Assembly (NCBI RefSeq): GCF_022884085.1
Contig: NZ_JAGGCS010000003.1
Span: 219,437 to 283,436 of the forward strand
From: Paenirhizobium cremeum
GTDB taxonomy: Bacteria > Pseudomonadota > Alphaproteobacteria > Rhizobiales > Rhizobiaceae
Direction of reading: 5' to 3'
DNA length: 64,000 nucleotides
The notes under the pieces are model-generated. The model worked only from the letters and a program-made list of their open reading frames with translations. It was not told where the DNA came from and ran no database searches. The position numbers and the translations under genes were made by a program. Each line of letters begins with the position of its first letter. The first letter of the stretch is position 1. Shown one piece after another: positions 1-9,011 of the stretch.

Positions 1-111
1 CGTTACGGCGGGGTGCCGGCACGCCCCATGAAGGATTATCTTCGCGAAGTCGCCGAAATGCTCAGCCGCACGGATAGCCGCAACAAGGAAAAGGAGGGCA
101 AGAATGACTGA
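1..111 (+). CDS. lpxD: LpxD C-terminus (partial; UDP-3-O-acylglucosamine N-acyltransferase)
   Basis: The window opens inside an open frame that reads [21 protein letters not shown] and stops with TGA at 109-111. The [12 protein letters not shown] ending and the position directly before fabZ and lpxA identify it as the C-terminus of LpxD, which adds the N-linked hydroxyacyl chain in lipid A synthesis in the cytoplasm. Only 36 residues are visible, so the hexapeptide-repeat domain lies outside the window. The last 8 bases overlap the fabZ start, which suggests translational coupling. Assignment rests partly on context. Confidence 0.85.
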   Translation, partial: RYGGVPARPMKDYLREVAEMLSRTDSRNKEKEGKND

Positions 112-571
112 AGGCGTGAAGACGGAACTGGGTTCGGCCGATGTCCTCCAGATCATGAAATTCCTGCCCCACCGCTATCCGTTCCTGCTGGTGGACAAAA
201 TCATCGAGATCGACGGCGATAATTCCGCGATCGGCATCAAGAACGTGACGGCCAACGAGCCGCATTTCACCGGACATTTTCCGGAAGCGCCGATCATGCC
301 GGGTGTTCTGCTGATCGAAGGCATGGCCCAGACGGCCGGCGCGATCTGCGCGCGCAAGGAAGGGCAGGGTGGAAACCTCGTCTACTTCATGACGATCGAC
401 AACGCACGCTTCCGCAAGCCTGTGGTGCCGGGTGATCGCGTGGAGTACCATGTCGTGAAGCAGAAGCAGCGCGGCAACATCTGGAAGTTCCACTGCGACG
501 CCAAGGTGGATGGTGCCCTGGTGGCGGAAGCCGATATCGGCGCGATGATTATGCGCAAGGATGACAAATGA
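104..571 (+). CDS. fabZ: 3-hydroxyacyl-ACP dehydratase FabZ
   Basis: FabZ dehydrates (3R)-hydroxyacyl-ACP in the fatty acid elongation cycle; it competes with LpxA/LpxD for hydroxyacyl-ACP, which explains its conserved place in lpx operons. The 155-residue protein has the hot-dog fold signature: catalytic His58 in [11 protein letters not shown] and Glu72 in LLIEGMAQ. Length is normal for the family. The ATG overlaps the lpxD stop, and the gene ends with an ATGA overlap with lpxA, so the cluster is almost certainly one transcript with coupled translation. Confidence 0.97.
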   Translation: MTEGVKTELGSADVLQIMKFLPHRYPFLLVDKIIEIDGDNSAIGIKNVTANEPHFTGHFPEAPIMPGVLLIEGMAQTAGAICARKEGQGGNLVYFMTIDNARFRKPVVPGDRVEYHVVKQKQRGNIWKFHCDAKVDGALVAEADIGAMIMRKDDK

Positions 572-1383
572 GCATGATCGCCGCAAGCGCCAGCATTCAT
601 CCCCTTGCAGTCGTCGAAGAGGGAGCGGTGATCGGGGAGAACGTCCGGATCGGCCCTTTCTGTCATGTCGGCGCGAAGGTGAAGCTCGGCGATGGCTGCG
701 AACTGATTTCCCATGCTTCGGTGACAGGCCTGACGACCATCGGCCGCAATGCGAGGATTTTCCCCTGTGCGGTGATCGGCGGGGAACCGCAGAGCATTCA
801 TCACGCCGGCGAGGAAACCACGCTGACGATCGGTGACAATTGCACGATGCGGGAAGGCGTGACGATGAACACCGGCACCGTCGAAGGCGGCGGCAAGACG
901 GTGGTCGGCAACAACAACCTGTTCCTCGCCAATTCCCACGTGGCGCATGATTGCCAGCTCGGCGACAATATCATCCTGTCGAACAACGTGATGCTTGCGG
1001 GCCATGTGAAGGTTGAGGATCGCGTGATCCTCGGCGGCGGCTCGGCGGTGCACCAGTTCACCCGCATCGGCAGACAGGCATTCATCGGTGGTCTGTCCGC
1101 GGTGAGCTACGACGTCATTCCGTACGGCATGCTGAACGGAAATCCGGGTGTCCTCGGCGGCCTGAACGTCGTCGGCATGACACGCGCCGGCATCGAACGG
1201 TCGGTGATTCATCAGGTTCGCCGCGCCTTCAAGCAGATCTTCGAAGGCGAGGGCTCGGCGCGCATCAATGCGGAGGCCATTCGCGGGGAATACCTCGATT
1301 GCCCGCAGGTCATCGAAATCCTGGATTTCATTGCCGCCGAAAGCGACAGGGCGCTTTCTTCACCGTATCGCGGCAAGAGTTGA
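568..1383 (+). CDS. lpxA: UDP-N-acetylglucosamine O-acyltransferase LpxA
   Basis: LpxA transfers a 3-hydroxyacyl chain from ACP to the 3-OH of UDP-GlcNAc, the first step of lipid A synthesis. The 271-residue protein starts with [28 protein letters not shown], the left-handed beta-helix hexapeptide pattern, which continues to about residue 190 and is followed by an alpha-helical C-terminal domain (about 195-271). The segment [12 protein letters not shown] holds the expected catalytic histidine. The start overlaps the fabZ stop by four bases. Length is normal. Confidence 0.97.
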   Translation: MSMIAASASIHPLAVVEEGAVIGENVRIGPFCHVGAKVKLGDGCELISHASVTGLTTIGRNARIFPCAVIGGEPQSIHHAGEETTLTIGDNCTMREGVTMNTGTVEGGGKTVVGNNNLFLANSHVAHDCQLGDNIILSNNVMLAGHVKVEDRVILGGGSAVHQFTRIGRQAFIGGLSAVSYDVIPYGMLNGNPGVLGGLNVVGMTRAGIERSVIHQVRRAFKQIFEGEGSARINAEAIRGEYLDCPQVIEILDFIAAESDRALSSPYRGKS

Positions 1384-1386
1384 TCC

Positions 1387-2262
1387 ATGGCGCCGGACAA
1401 GGCAGCGACGGGTCGTCTGGCGATTGTCGCCGGAAGCGGTCTTTTGCCGCTCTACGTCGCCGAGGCGGCGCGACGGTCCGGTGAGGACCCCTTCATTCTG
1501 CGCCTGAAGGATGAGGCCGATCAGCAGTGGCAGGGTTTCGAGAACGCCGTTGTGGGCGTGGGCGATGTCGCCGGCCTTTCCGCACTTTTCCGTCGTCATG
1601 GGATCGGCCGTGTCGTGCTGTCCGGCGGCGTCAAGCGTCGGCCGGGCTTTCGTGAAATTCACGTCAACCTGAAGGCGCTGATGAAGTTGCCCATGGCGTT
1701 GAAAACGCTGCTTGCGGGCGGCGATGACGCAGTGCTCAAGATGGTGATTTCGCTGATCGAGGCCCAGGGATGCCATGTCATCGGCGTTCAGGACATAGCG
1801 CCCGATCTTCTTGCATCCACCGGTCCGCTGGGAGCGGTAGCGCCGACCGAAGACGATCTGCGTGACATTGCCAGGGGCGCCGAGGCAGCCGAAGCGCTCG
1901 GACGGCTCGACGTCGGACAGGGCGCCGTCACCGTCGGTGGACGTATCGTGGCGCTTGAAGGCGTCGAGGGAACCGATGCCATGCTCGGACGCGTTGCGCG
2001 GCTCAGGGGCGAAGGGCGGATTTCCCAACGTCGGAAAGGTGTGCTGGTCAAGCTGTGCAAGCCGCAGCAGGATCTTCGCGCCGACCTGCCGTCTATTGGC
2101 CGCTCGACCGTGGAGAATGCAAGGCGAGCGGGTCTTGCCGGCATCGCCGTCGAAGCCGGACGCGCGCTGGTGATCGAGCGCGAGGCGACGATCGCGGCCG
2201 CCAACGAGGCGGGTCTTTTTGTCATCGGCATTGATCGCGGCTTGCCGGGAGGCGTGATGTGA
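1387..2262 (+). CDS. lpxI: UDP-2,3-diacylglucosamine pyrophosphatase LpxI (DUF1009)
   Basis: LpxI hydrolyses UDP-2,3-diacylglucosamine to lipid X and UMP; alphaproteobacteria use it in place of LpxH. The 291-residue protein begins GRLAIVAGSGLLPLYVAEAARRSG, the N-terminal domain pattern of DUF1009 proteins. The C-terminal domain contains GVLVKLCKPQQDLRADLPSIGRSTVENA and ends near GLFVIGIDRG, both typical of LpxI. It lies 3 bases after lpxA and overlaps lpxB by four bases, exactly where the pathway needs the enzyme. Identification is by sequence pattern and context. Confidence 0.94.
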   Translation: MAPDKAATGRLAIVAGSGLLPLYVAEAARRSGEDPFILRLKDEADQQWQGFENAVVGVGDVAGLSALFRRHGIGRVVLSGGVKRRPGFREIHVNLKALMKLPMALKTLLAGGDDAVLKMVISLIEAQGCHVIGVQDIAPDLLASTGPLGAVAPTEDDLRDIARGAEAAEALGRLDVGQGAVTVGGRIVALEGVEGTDAMLGRVARLRGEGRISQRRKGVLVKLCKPQQDLRADLPSIGRSTVENARRAGLAGIAVEAGRALVIEREATIAAANEAGLFVIGIDRGLPGGVM

Positions 2263-3446
2263 ACGACCGTCCGCTGAAGATTGCCGTCATTGCCGGCGAA
2301 GTGTCCGGGGATCTTCTGGGGGCAGACCTGATCGCCGCCCTGAAGCTGCGTTACGGTGGGCGGGTCGAACTCATCGGCGTCGGTGGCGAGGCGCTGGAAC
2401 GCGAGGGCTTGCACTCTCTCTTCGATTTCTCCGAGCTATCGGTGATGGGGATTTCCCAGGTGCTCGCGCGCCTGCCGCGATTTCTCTCGCTGATCCGTCG
2501 GACGGCGAGGGCCATCATCGAAGCCCGCCCCGACCTGCTGCTGATCGTGGACAGTCCCGACTTCACCCATCGCGTGGCGAAGAAGGTAAGGCAAGCTCTG
2601 CCGGACCTTCCGGTCGTGGATTATGTCTGCCCAAGCGTATGGGCATGGAAGGAATATCGCGCCAAGGCCATGCTCGATTATGTCGATGCGGTTCTGGCCG
2701 TTCTGCCTTTTGAGCCGGAGGTGATGCGGCGTCTCGGCGGTCCTGCCACCCATTTCGTGGGCCATCGTTTGACGACCAATGCAAGGCTGCTTGAGACTCG
2801 GGCTGCACGTGCGGGAAAGCTGCCGAAGCGGGCCGACGAACAGAAGACGATCCTGCTGCTTCCCGGTTCGCGCGGGGCTGAAATATCTGCGCTCCTGCCG
2901 ATCTACGGGCAGGCGATGGTCGAATTCACCGAAAGGAACGGCCCCACGCGGTTTCTCTTGCCGACCGTCTCGCGTCAGGAGGCGCGTGTGCGCCAGATGA
3001 TTGCCGATTGGGATCTGAGGCCCGAGATTCTGACCGGCGAGGACGCGAAATGGCAGGCCTTCGCTGAGGCGGATGCGGCAATTGCCGCATCCGGCACCGT
3101 GATCCTGGAACTGGCGCTTGCGACGGTGCCCATGGTGTCCACCTATAAGACCGATTGGCTGATGAAGCTCATCAGCCATCGCATCAAGATCTGGACGGGA
3201 GCGCTTCCCAACCTGATCGCCGACTATCCGATCGTGTCGGAATATCTGAACGACTACGTGCGACCCGGTAACCTTCTGCGCATGGCGGAAAGGCTTGCCG
3301 CCGATACGCTGGAGCGCCGCGCAATGCTGGCGGGTTTCGATCTCGTCTGGCAACGGCTGACGACGGAGCGACCGGCTGGTGACGAGGGCGCGCGGATCGT
3401 CCTCGATCTCTTGCGTGACAAGGGTGTTCTTCCCGGAAACGCCTGA
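2259..3446 (+). CDS. lpxB: Lipid-A-disaccharide synthase LpxB
   Basis: LpxB (glycosyltransferase family 19) joins lipid X to UDP-2,3-diacylglucosamine to form the tetraacyl disaccharide on the inner face of the inner membrane. The 395-residue protein shows the family start KIAVIAGEVSGDLLGADLI, the segment VDYVCPSVWAWKEYRAKAM, and the nucleotide-sugar region LLLPGSRGAEISALLPIY followed by ASGTVILELALATVPMV. Its start overlaps lpxI by four bases. It is the last gene of the lpx operon here: the next gene is on the opposite strand, and two hairpins fill the gap. Confidence 0.96.
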   Translation: MNDRPLKIAVIAGEVSGDLLGADLIAALKLRYGGRVELIGVGGEALEREGLHSLFDFSELSVMGISQVLARLPRFLSLIRRTARAIIEARPDLLLIVDSPDFTHRVAKKVRQALPDLPVVDYVCPSVWAWKEYRAKAMLDYVDAVLAVLPFEPEVMRRLGGPATHFVGHRLTTNARLLETRAARAGKLPKRADEQKTILLLPGSRGAEISALLPIYGQAMVEFTERNGPTRFLLPTVSRQEARVRQMIADWDLRPEILTGEDAKWQAFAEADAAIAASGTVILELALATVPMVSTYKTDWLMKLISHRIKIWTGALPNLIADYPIVSEYLNDYVRPGNLLRMAERLAADTLERRAMLAGFDLVWQRLTTERPAGDEGARIVLDLLRDKGVLPGNA

Positions 3447-3473
3447 GATATCTCCGTTCGAACCGATTGAGGA

Positions 3474-3544
3474 CCTGCCGGCGGCTGACGTCTGCAGACC
3501 GGCAGGCCCCTCCGGACCGGAGACATGCGCACCGCCGGTCCGGA
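3474..3544. terminator. Tandem hairpins between lpxB and the convergent COG0523 gene
   Basis: Two perfect inverted repeats lie back to back. The first has 8-base arms CCTGCCGG (3474-3481) and CCGGCAGG (3499-3506). The second has 10-base arms TCCGGACCGG (3511-3520) and CCGGTCCGGA (3535-3544), with a 14-base loop. Neither has a following T run, so they may act as 3'-end processing or stabilising hairpins for two convergent transcripts rather than classic intrinsic terminators. Confidence 0.5.
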
Positions 3545-3560
3545 ATCTGCGGATAGGTGG

Positions 3561-4754
3561 TTATTGTGTCCAGGACGCAAACGGGTCCGGCAGCTTGCTC
3601 CAAGCCGCCGGTGTAAAACCCTTGGCCGGTACGAGGCAGGCATCGAGTTCCGCCCGTATCCGGTGTTCGTCCATGGGGTCTGCGCCGATGAACACGATCT
3701 CCTGTCGGCGGTCGCCCCATTCCGGATCGAGATAGGGCGTCATGGCACGCTTGAAGCCCGGATCATCAGGCCAGCGTTCGCGCGGCACCGAAGCCCACCA
3801 CAGACCCATGCGACCGGTCCGGACCAGGGCACCGGCCTGGCTGATCGCGCCGACATGATGCGGTCTCGTAGCCAGCCAGAAGAAACCCTTGGCGCGGATG
3901 ACGCCCGGCCAGGCCCGGTCGATGAACGCCTGAAATTTCACCGGATCGAGCGGCTGGCGCGCCTTGTAGACGAAGGAGCGGATGCCGTATTCCTCCGTTT
4001 CCGGCACATGTCCCTTGAACCCGTTCAGTTCCTTGAACCAGAGAGGATGTGTCTCCGCCTTGTCGATGTCGAAGAGGCCGGTTCCGAGGATGTCGCGCGG
4101 TGCGACCACGCCGAAATCGGTTTCGATCACCCTGGCATCCGGGTTGAGGCCGGCAACGATCTTGAGCGCGGCGTCGCGCTGTTCCGGCGTCGCGGTGCCG
4201 ATCTTGTTCAGCACGATGACGTCGGCGAACTCGATCTGTTCGACCAGCAGATCGACAAGGACGCGATTGTCGCCGGTGCCCGCGGTTTCACCACGGTCCG
4301 CAAGAAAATCGGAGGAGGAATAGTCGTTCAGCAGGTTTGCTGCGTCGACAACCGTCACCATGGTGTCGAGCCTTGCGATATCGGACAGGCTGCGCCCGTC
4401 GTCATCACGGAAATCGAAGGTCGTGGCGATCGGAAGCGGCTCCGCGATGCCGGTCGCTTCGATCAGCAGGTAATCGAAGCGGCCCTGCATCGCGAGATCC
4501 CGCACCTCGCGCAGCAGGTCATCGCGCAGCGTGCAACAGATGCAGCCATTGGTCATCTCGACCAGTTGTTCTTCCGTCCGGGAAAGTGCTGCATCTCCGT
4601 CACGCACCAGTGCCGCGTCGATATTCACCTCGCTCATGTCGTTGACGATCACCGCGACGCGAAGCCCGCTTCGATTGGAAAGAACGTGGTTGAGCACGGT
4701 CGTCTTGCCCGCTCCAAGGAAGCCGGAGAGAACCGTGACGGGCAATTTGTCCAT
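3561..4754 (-). CDS. COG0523 (CobW/ZNG1-type) GTPase, probable zinc metallochaperone
   Basis: G3E-family P-loop GTPase of 397 residues. The Walker A motif GFLGAGKTT is at residues 11-19, the conserved metal-binding CxCC motif is GCICCTL with Cys71, Cys73 and Cys74, and a guanine-specificity motif NKIG follows. A C-terminal CobW_C domain begins near the segment [14 protein letters not shown]. Family members deliver zinc to client enzymes or help survival under zinc limitation. A Zur-type palindrome lies 16-32 bases before the ATG, and znuA is next on the same strand, so a zinc role is much more likely than a cobalamin role. The exact client is unknown. Confidence 0.9.
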   Translation of the reverse strand: MDKLPVTVLSGFLGAGKTTVLNHVLSNRSGLRVAVIVNDMSEVNIDAALVRDGDAALSRTEEQLVEMTNGCICCTLRDDLLREVRDLAMQGRFDYLLIEATGIAEPLPIATTFDFRDDDGRSLSDIARLDTMVTVVDAANLLNDYSSSDFLADRGETAGTGDNRVLVDLLVEQIEFADVIVLNKIGTATPEQRDAALKIVAGLNPDARVIETDFGVVAPRDILGTGLFDIDKAETHPLWFKELNGFKGHVPETEEYGIRSFVYKARQPLDPVKFQAFIDRAWPGVIRAKGFFWLATRPHHVGAISQAGALVRTGRMGLWWASVPRERWPDDPGFKRAMTPYLDPEWGDRRQEIVFIGADPMDEHRIRAELDACLVPAKGFTPAAWSKLPDPFASWTQ

Positions 4755-4769
4755 GTGACAAACTCCATT

Positions 4770-4786
4770 ATGTAATGTTATTACAT
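4770..4786. promoter_or_regulatory. Zur box upstream of the COG0523 GTPase
   Basis: A 17-base palindrome ATGTAAT-GTT-ATTACAT lies 16 bases before the GTPase start. The arms are perfect and match the box between znuA and znuC. Alphaproteobacterial Zur operators are AT-rich palindromes of this kind. Binding itself is inferred from the zinc genes on either side. Confidence 0.8.
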
Positions 4787-4796
4787 GCGAGGTCCT

Positions 4797-4822
4797 AAAA
4801 AAGGCGGACCTGCGTCCGCCTT
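4797..4822 (-). terminator. Intrinsic terminator after znuA
   Basis: Read on the minus strand, the perfect 9-base stem AAGGCGGAC / GTCCGCCTT has a four-base loop and is followed by a T run. It begins 15 bases after the znuA stop, and lies before the promoter region of the downstream GTPase, so it should separate the two zinc-regulated units. Confidence 0.8.
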
Positions 4823-4837
4823 CCGTGGGGCCGCGTT

Positions 4838-5836
4838 CTACTGGGAAAGGCAGTCTGCCAGAGACTTTGCCATGCCGCGCAGCAGCGTCGGGTAAAGTTC
4901 GGGGCCTTCCGGGATAGCTCCGCCCTCGGGGTCCAGCGTCCCGCTCTTTGCGTCGGTTCCCTCGGTAACGACCTTAATCAGCTTCGGTTCGAACTGGGGT
5001 TCGGCGAAGACGCAGACAGCGCCGAGTTCCTTGACCTTGGCATGAATCTGGGAGACGCGCTCTGCCCCGGGCATCGTTTCCGGGCTGACGGTAATCGAGC
5101 CAGCGACCCGTACATGGTAGCGGTGCTCGAAATACTGATAGGCGTCGTGAAAGACGATGAAGGGCCTGTCGACAACCGGACCGACGGTTTCCGCGATTTC
5201 CTTGTCCAGCGCGGTGAGTTCGTCATCCAGCGCCTCGGCATTCGCCTTGTAGCGGGCGGCATTGGCCGGATCGGCCTCGATCAGCGTGGCTTCTATCGCG
5301 CCGGCCATCGCCTTGGCATTCATGGGATCGAGCCAGAGATGCATGTCGGTGCCGCCATGCTCGTCATGATGATGTTCATCGGCGTTTTCGGCTTCTGCTC
5401 CGTGATCGTCGTGGTGCTCGCCCTCGGCATGCTCGTCGTGTTCGTGTTCGCCATGATCGTGAGCTTCGAACGCGCCACCTTCCCGGAAGGGAAGCTTGGT
5501 GATGCCGGGGGCGTCCTCGAGTTCGACGACCTTTGCCTTGCCGGCCAACGCATCGAGCGGCTTTTCAAGAAAGGCCTCAAGCCCGGGGCCGACCCAGAAG
5601 ACGACATCGGCATGTTCCAGTGCGCGGGCATTGGAGGGCTTCATGTTGTAGGTATGGGGCGATGCTGCGCCCTCGACGATCAGGCCCGGCTCCGCCACGC
5701 CTTTCATGATGGCCGCCACCAGCGAGTGGATCGGCTTGATCGAAACGACGACTTCCGGCGGCGCGGCAAAGGCGAACGTAGGCAGGAAAAGCAGGGCGGC
5801 CGTGGTGGTAAAAAGACCGGCGCGGGACTTGAGCAT
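4838..5836 (-). CDS. znuA: Zinc ABC transporter periplasmic binding protein ZnuA
   Basis: ZnuA captures zinc in the periplasm and hands it to ZnuB. The 332-residue protein has a signal peptide (residues 1-24, ending FAFAA), His61 in [12 protein letters not shown], a charged His/Asp/Glu loop at about 126-160, and a metal-ligand His166 in MHLWLDP; all are hallmarks of cluster A-I solute-binding proteins specific for zinc. An open frame extends upstream into znuC, but the start at 5836 is preferred because it has a GGAG eight bases upstream and directly precedes the signal peptide. It is divergent from znuCB, with a Zur box between. Confidence 0.96.
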   Translation of the reverse strand: MLKSRAGLFTTTAALLFLPTFAFAAPPEVVVSIKPIHSLVAAIMKGVAEPGLIVEGAASPHTYNMKPSNARALEHADVVFWVGPGLEAFLEKPLDALAGKAKVVELEDAPGITKLPFREGGAFEAHDHGEHEHDEHAEGEHHDDHGAEAENADEHHHDEHGGTDMHLWLDPMNAKAMAGAIEATLIEADPANAARYKANAEALDDELTALDKEIAETVGPVVDRPFIVFHDAYQYFEHRYHVRVAGSITVSPETMPGAERVSQIHAKVKELGAVCVFAEPQFEPKLIKVVTEGTDAKSGTLDPEGGAIPEGPELYPTLLRGMAKSLADCLSQ

Positions 5837-5861
5837 GGGGGTGTCTCCATCTTGAATGTGT

Positions 5862-5880
5862 AATGTAATATTATTACATT
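5862..5880. promoter_or_regulatory. Zur box between znuA and znuCB
   Basis: Perfect palindrome AATGTAAT-ATT-ATTACATT, the same architecture as the box at 4770-4786. It lies 26 bases before the znuA start and 62 before the znuC start, so one operator could control both directions. A TATAAC at 5894-5899 could be the -10 element for znuCB, which would place the box over the -35 region, fitting repression. Confidence 0.82.
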
Positions 5881-5941
5881 CATTGCGTAACGCTATAACG
5901 TGTGGCATAGCATCGCGCAACAACAAATTTTCGGGGTCACG

Positions 5942-6913
5942 ATGTCCCAGCCAGAAACAGAGAACGATCAGCCGCTCGTCCTGCTCCAGGATGCCGGCAT
6001 AAGGAGAAACGGACGCTGGCTTGTGCGTGGGGTCGAATTTTCCGTGCGGCGTGGAGAGATCGTTACGCTGATCGGACCGAACGGCTCGGGAAAGTCCACC
6101 AGCGCCAAGATGGCGATCGGTGTTTTGAAGCCGGACGAGGGCAGGGTGGAAAGAAAGCCCGGCCTTCGCGTCGGTTATGTACCGCAGAAGCTGGCTGTCG
6201 ACTGGACCATGCCGCTCACCGTCAGGCGTCTGATGAGCCTCACCGGCCCCCTGTCGGAGACCGAGATATCGGCGGCTCTCGAGGCGGTGGGCATTGCCCA
6301 TCTGGCCTCGGCGGAGGTGCAGCATCTATCGGGCGGTGAATTCCAGCGTGCCTTGCTTGCCCGCGCCATCGCCCGCAAGCCAAACCTGCTGGTGCTGGAC
6401 GAACCTGTGCAGGGTGTGGACTTCTCCGGCGAAATTGCTCTTTACGATCTCATCACCTCGATCCGCAATTCGACCGGCTGCGGCATTCTGCTGATTTCTC
6501 ATGACCTCCACGTCGTCATGGCCGAAACCGATACCGTCATCTGCCTCAACGGTCATGTCTGCTGTCGCGGAACGCCGGCAGCCGTCAGCCAGAGCCCGGA
6601 ATACATGCGACTCTTCGGCGCCAATGCCGGCCGCACGCTCGCGGTTTACAGCCACGATCACGACCATACCCATCTACCGGACGGTCGTGTACTGCACAGC
6701 GACGGCACGGTCACCGAACATTGCCACCCCGGCGACGGCCACCATCACCATCATGACGAGGATCACCATCATCATGACCATGGCCACCATGAACATCGCC
6801 ATGAGGACCACGCCCACACCCACGCGCATGACGAGAGCCGTCACGAGGCGGCAGGCCACGGAGCTCTTTTGACGGCAGCAGACAAGGACAGGGAGAGCAA
6901 GCATGTTCGATGA
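5942..6913 (+). CDS. znuC: Zinc ABC transporter ATPase ZnuC with histidine-rich tail
   Basis: ABC ATPase that powers zinc import. It has Walker A GPNGSGKST, signature LSGGEFQR, Walker B LLVLDEP and the H-loop LISHDLH. After the ATPase domain (about residues 1-235) comes a tail of about 85 residues dominated by His, Asp and Glu, which probably binds or buffers zinc on the cytoplasmic side. I chose the ATG at 5942 (MSQPETEND); a longer frame opens at 5900 but would begin close to the Zur box and promoter. The 3' end overlaps znuB by 11 bases. Confidence 0.94.
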   Translation: MSQPETENDQPLVLLQDAGIRRNGRWLVRGVEFSVRRGEIVTLIGPNGSGKSTSAKMAIGVLKPDEGRVERKPGLRVGYVPQKLAVDWTMPLTVRRLMSLTGPLSETEISAALEAVGIAHLASAEVQHLSGGEFQRALLARAIARKPNLLVLDEPVQGVDFSGEIALYDLITSIRNSTGCGILLISHDLHVVMAETDTVICLNGHVCCRGTPAAVSQSPEYMRLFGANAGRTLAVYSHDHDHTHLPDGRVLHSDGTVTEHCHPGDGHHHHHDEDHHHHDHGHHEHRHEDHAHTHAHDESRHEAAGHGALLTAADKDRESKHVR

Positions 6914-7712
6914 TTTCTTCGTCCGTGCCCTGCTGGCGGGCATCGGGCTCGCTCTGACCACCGGTCCGCTCGGCTGCTTCGTCATCTGGCGCCGGATGGC
7001 CTATTTCGGCGACACCATGGCCCACTCGGCGCTTCTCGGTGTTGCTCTTTCCCTGCTGTTGTCGCTCAATCTGATGGTGAGCGTCTTCGTTGTCGCGTCG
7101 ATGGTGTCGCTTCTGCTCCTGCTCCTGCAGCGCCGGCAGGCTCTTTCCGCCGATGCCCTTCTCGGAATCCTAAGCCATGCCACATTGGCGATCGGCCTCG
7201 TGATGGTAGCCTTCATGACCTGGGTGCGGATCGATCTGGTGGCCTTCCTGTTTGGCGATATTCTCGCGGTTAACCTGACGGATATCGTGGTCGTCTGGGT
7301 CGGCGGTCTGCTGGTTCTGGCCATGATCGCCTGGCTCTGGCGTCCGTTGCTCGCCGCCACCGTCAATGCTGAGCTGGCCGAAGCCGAGGGACTGCAGCCC
7401 GAACGGGCGCGCCTCGCCTTCATGCTGCTGATGGCGCTGGTGATCGCCATTGCGATGAAGATCGTCGGCATCATGCTGATTACGTCGCTGTTGATTATTC
7501 CGGCCGCTACCGCGCGTCGCTTCGCGACCACGCCGGAGGCCATGGCGGTCTTCGCCTCCCTGATCGGAGCTGTTGCCGTCGTCTTCGGCCTCTTCGGGTC
7601 GTTGACCTATGATACGCCCTCCGGTCCTTCGATCGTCGTGGCGGCTCTTGTACTCTTTCTCTTGAGTCTTCTGCCCCGGCCCGGCCGGGAGGGCGCAGAG
7701 GCAAACAGGTAG
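6903..7712 (+). CDS. znuB: Zinc ABC transporter permease ZnuB
   Basis: Inner-membrane permease of the ZnuABC zinc importer, 269 residues, with about eight hydrophobic segments starting with FFVRALLAGIGLALTTGPLGCFVIWRRMAYFGDTMAHSALLG, the standard N-terminus of the family. It overlaps znuC by 11 bases and precedes zur by 11 bases, so znuC-znuB-zur form one transcript. Substrate follows from the neighbouring ZnuA and Zur; family members can also carry manganese, but the His-rich loops argue for zinc. Confidence 0.95.
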   Translation: MFDDFFVRALLAGIGLALTTGPLGCFVIWRRMAYFGDTMAHSALLGVALSLLLSLNLMVSVFVVASMVSLLLLLLQRRQALSADALLGILSHATLAIGLVMVAFMTWVRIDLVAFLFGDILAVNLTDIVVVWVGGLLVLAMIAWLWRPLLAATVNAELAEAEGLQPERARLAFMLLMALVIAIAMKIVGIMLITSLLIIPAATARRFATTPEAMAVFASLIGAVAVVFGLFGSLTYDTPSGPSIVVAALVLFLLSLLPRPGREGAEANR

Positions 7713-7723
7713 GGATCGGAACC

Positions 7724-8119
7724 ATGACAACGCCACAACTGACGAAGAACCAATCGCTCGTTTTCGACGCGCTGACGGAATCGGTTGGACCGCTGTCAGC
7801 CTATGGAATTCTCGACCGCCTCCGCGACCATGGCTTCCGGGCCCCGCTGCAGGTCTACCGTGCCCTCGACAAGCTTGTCGAACTCGGTCTGGTACACCGC
7901 CTGGAGAGCATAAATTCCTTCGTCGTCTGCGCCCATCCGCAGCAGGATTGCTGCCATCACGGAACGGTCGCCTTCGCCATCTGCAACAAATGCGGACAGG
8001 TGAGTGAATTCCACGACCACGCCATCGATCATCGCTTGGCCGACTGGGCCAAGGGCCAGCGCTTCAAAGCTGAAAAGACGACAATTGAAATCCGCGGGCT
8101 GTGCAGCGAATGCGCCTGA
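7724..8119 (+). CDS. zur: Zinc uptake regulator Zur (Fur family)
   Basis: Fur-family repressor of 131 residues. The N-terminal winged-helix region includes the recognition segment APLQVYRALDKLVELGLVHRL. The C-terminal part holds structural zinc cysteines in ICNKC and LCSEC and a regulatory His-rich stretch DCCHHGTVAF and FHDHAIDH. With zinc bound it should shut off znuA, znuCB-zur and the COG0523 gene through the two palindromes in this locus, making an autoregulatory loop since zur is the last gene of the znuCB transcript. Confidence 0.94.
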   Translation: MTTPQLTKNQSLVFDALTESVGPLSAYGILDRLRDHGFRAPLQVYRALDKLVELGLVHRLESINSFVVCAHPQQDCCHHGTVAFAICNKCGQVSEFHDHAIDHRLADWAKGQRFKAEKTTIEIRGLCSECA

Positions 8120-8140
8120 TCCCCGGGCTTTCAGCCGACA

Positions 8141-8677
8141 TTAGATTGGCTTGAGGTCGCGGGCGAAGCGCTGCCAGTTGCGGACATAGTTTTCGGCCGA
8201 AAGCGCAAGCCTCGCTGCCGAGGCGTCGTCCAGCGTTCTGACGACCCGCGCGGGCGAGCCGACGATCAGCGAGTTGTCGGGGAACTCCTTGTTCTCGGTA
8301 ATCAGCGCGTTGGCGCCGACGAGACAGTTATTGCCGATCTTTGCGCCGTTCAAAACGGTAGCGCCCATGCCGATCAGGGAGTTGTCGCCGATCGTGCAGC
8401 CATGGATGATGGCGTGGTGTCCGATCGTGCAGCCCTTGCCGATCGTCACGGGAAAGTGCGGGTCCGTATGGATCATCACGCCCTCCTGGATATTCGTGCG
8501 CTCACCGACGACGATCGGTTCGTTATCGCCTCTCAGCACGGCGCCGAACCAGATGCCGACATCCTCGCCGAGATCGACCTGCCCGATCACATGGGCGTCG
8601 GGAGCGATCCAGAAACGGCCCTCCGCAGGTGTCTTCGGGGAGAGGTTTCCGAGCGAATAAAGAGGCATGAAATCCAA
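8141..8677 (-). CDS. Gamma-class carbonic anhydrase family protein
   Basis: The 178-residue protein is a left-handed beta-helix of hexapeptide repeats (APDAHVIGQVDLGEDVGIWFGAVLRGD onward) with the gamma-carbonic anhydrase metal histidines visible as MIHTDPHFP and GHHAIIHGCTIG. It belongs to the YrdA/PaaY/CaiE-like subgroup, so carbonic anhydrase activity is plausible but not certain. It is convergent with zur, 21 bases away. The metal site could use zinc or iron; closeness to the zinc locus may be chance. Confidence 0.9.
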   Translation of the reverse strand: MDFMPLYSLGNLSPKTPAEGRFWIAPDAHVIGQVDLGEDVGIWFGAVLRGDNEPIVVGERTNIQEGVMIHTDPHFPVTIGKGCTIGHHAIIHGCTIGDNSLIGMGATVLNGAKIGNNCLVGANALITENKEFPDNSLIVGSPARVVRTLDDASAARLALSAENYVRNWQRFARDLKPI

Positions 8678-8695
8678 CCCGTCTGCCGATTGTCT

Positions 8696-8965
8696 TCAGC
8701 GCAGGCGCAGGAGAACGGGGAAGCGTCCCGCTTGCGAAGAAACGTGCAGGTGGATATTGGCTTCCGGCTGCGAATAGCGCCAGGCGCGCGCGCCGTGGCA
8801 GAGCAGCAGGCCGATCAGATCCTTGGTTCTGGAGCGTTTCCTGCTGAGTCCGATATCCGCCAGCCGGAATGCCGCTTCGTGCAAAGGATGCAGGCTGTAG
8901 TGCCCACCGCGGCTTTCATTGTCCTGGCCCGCCGCGAATTCGAAGTGATTTTCGTTCGATGCCAT
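8696..8965 (-). CDS. Small hypothetical protein (89 aa)
   Basis: I do not recognise this protein. It is 89 residues, basic in its second half, with no signal peptide or membrane segment, one Cys and several His, and it ends VLLRLR. A GAGGT lies about 7 bases before the ATG, it is in line with the minus-strand genes on both sides, and it fills the gap between them without overlap, which favours a real gene. The next gene downstream is the carbonic anhydrase, 18 bases away, so they may be cotranscribed. Confidence 0.55.
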   Translation of the reverse strand: MASNENHFEFAAGQDNESRGGHYSLHPLHEAAFRLADIGLSRKRSRTKDLIGLLLCHGARAWRYSQPEANIHLHVSSQAGRFPVLLRLR

Positions 8966-9011
8966 GTTCGTTACCTCGTACGCGATAAAAATCGAGGCTG
9001 GAAGCCGACCG

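Noticed and set aside
5837..6325. N-terminal extension of znuA into the divergent znuC gene
   Set aside because: It would cover the Zur box, the znuCB promoter and znuC; the signal peptide begins at 5836 with a good ribosome site.
6715..6860. CAC/CAT/GAC-rich repetitive tract
   Set aside because: Looks like a simple repeat, but it is the coding sequence of the ZnuC His-rich tail.
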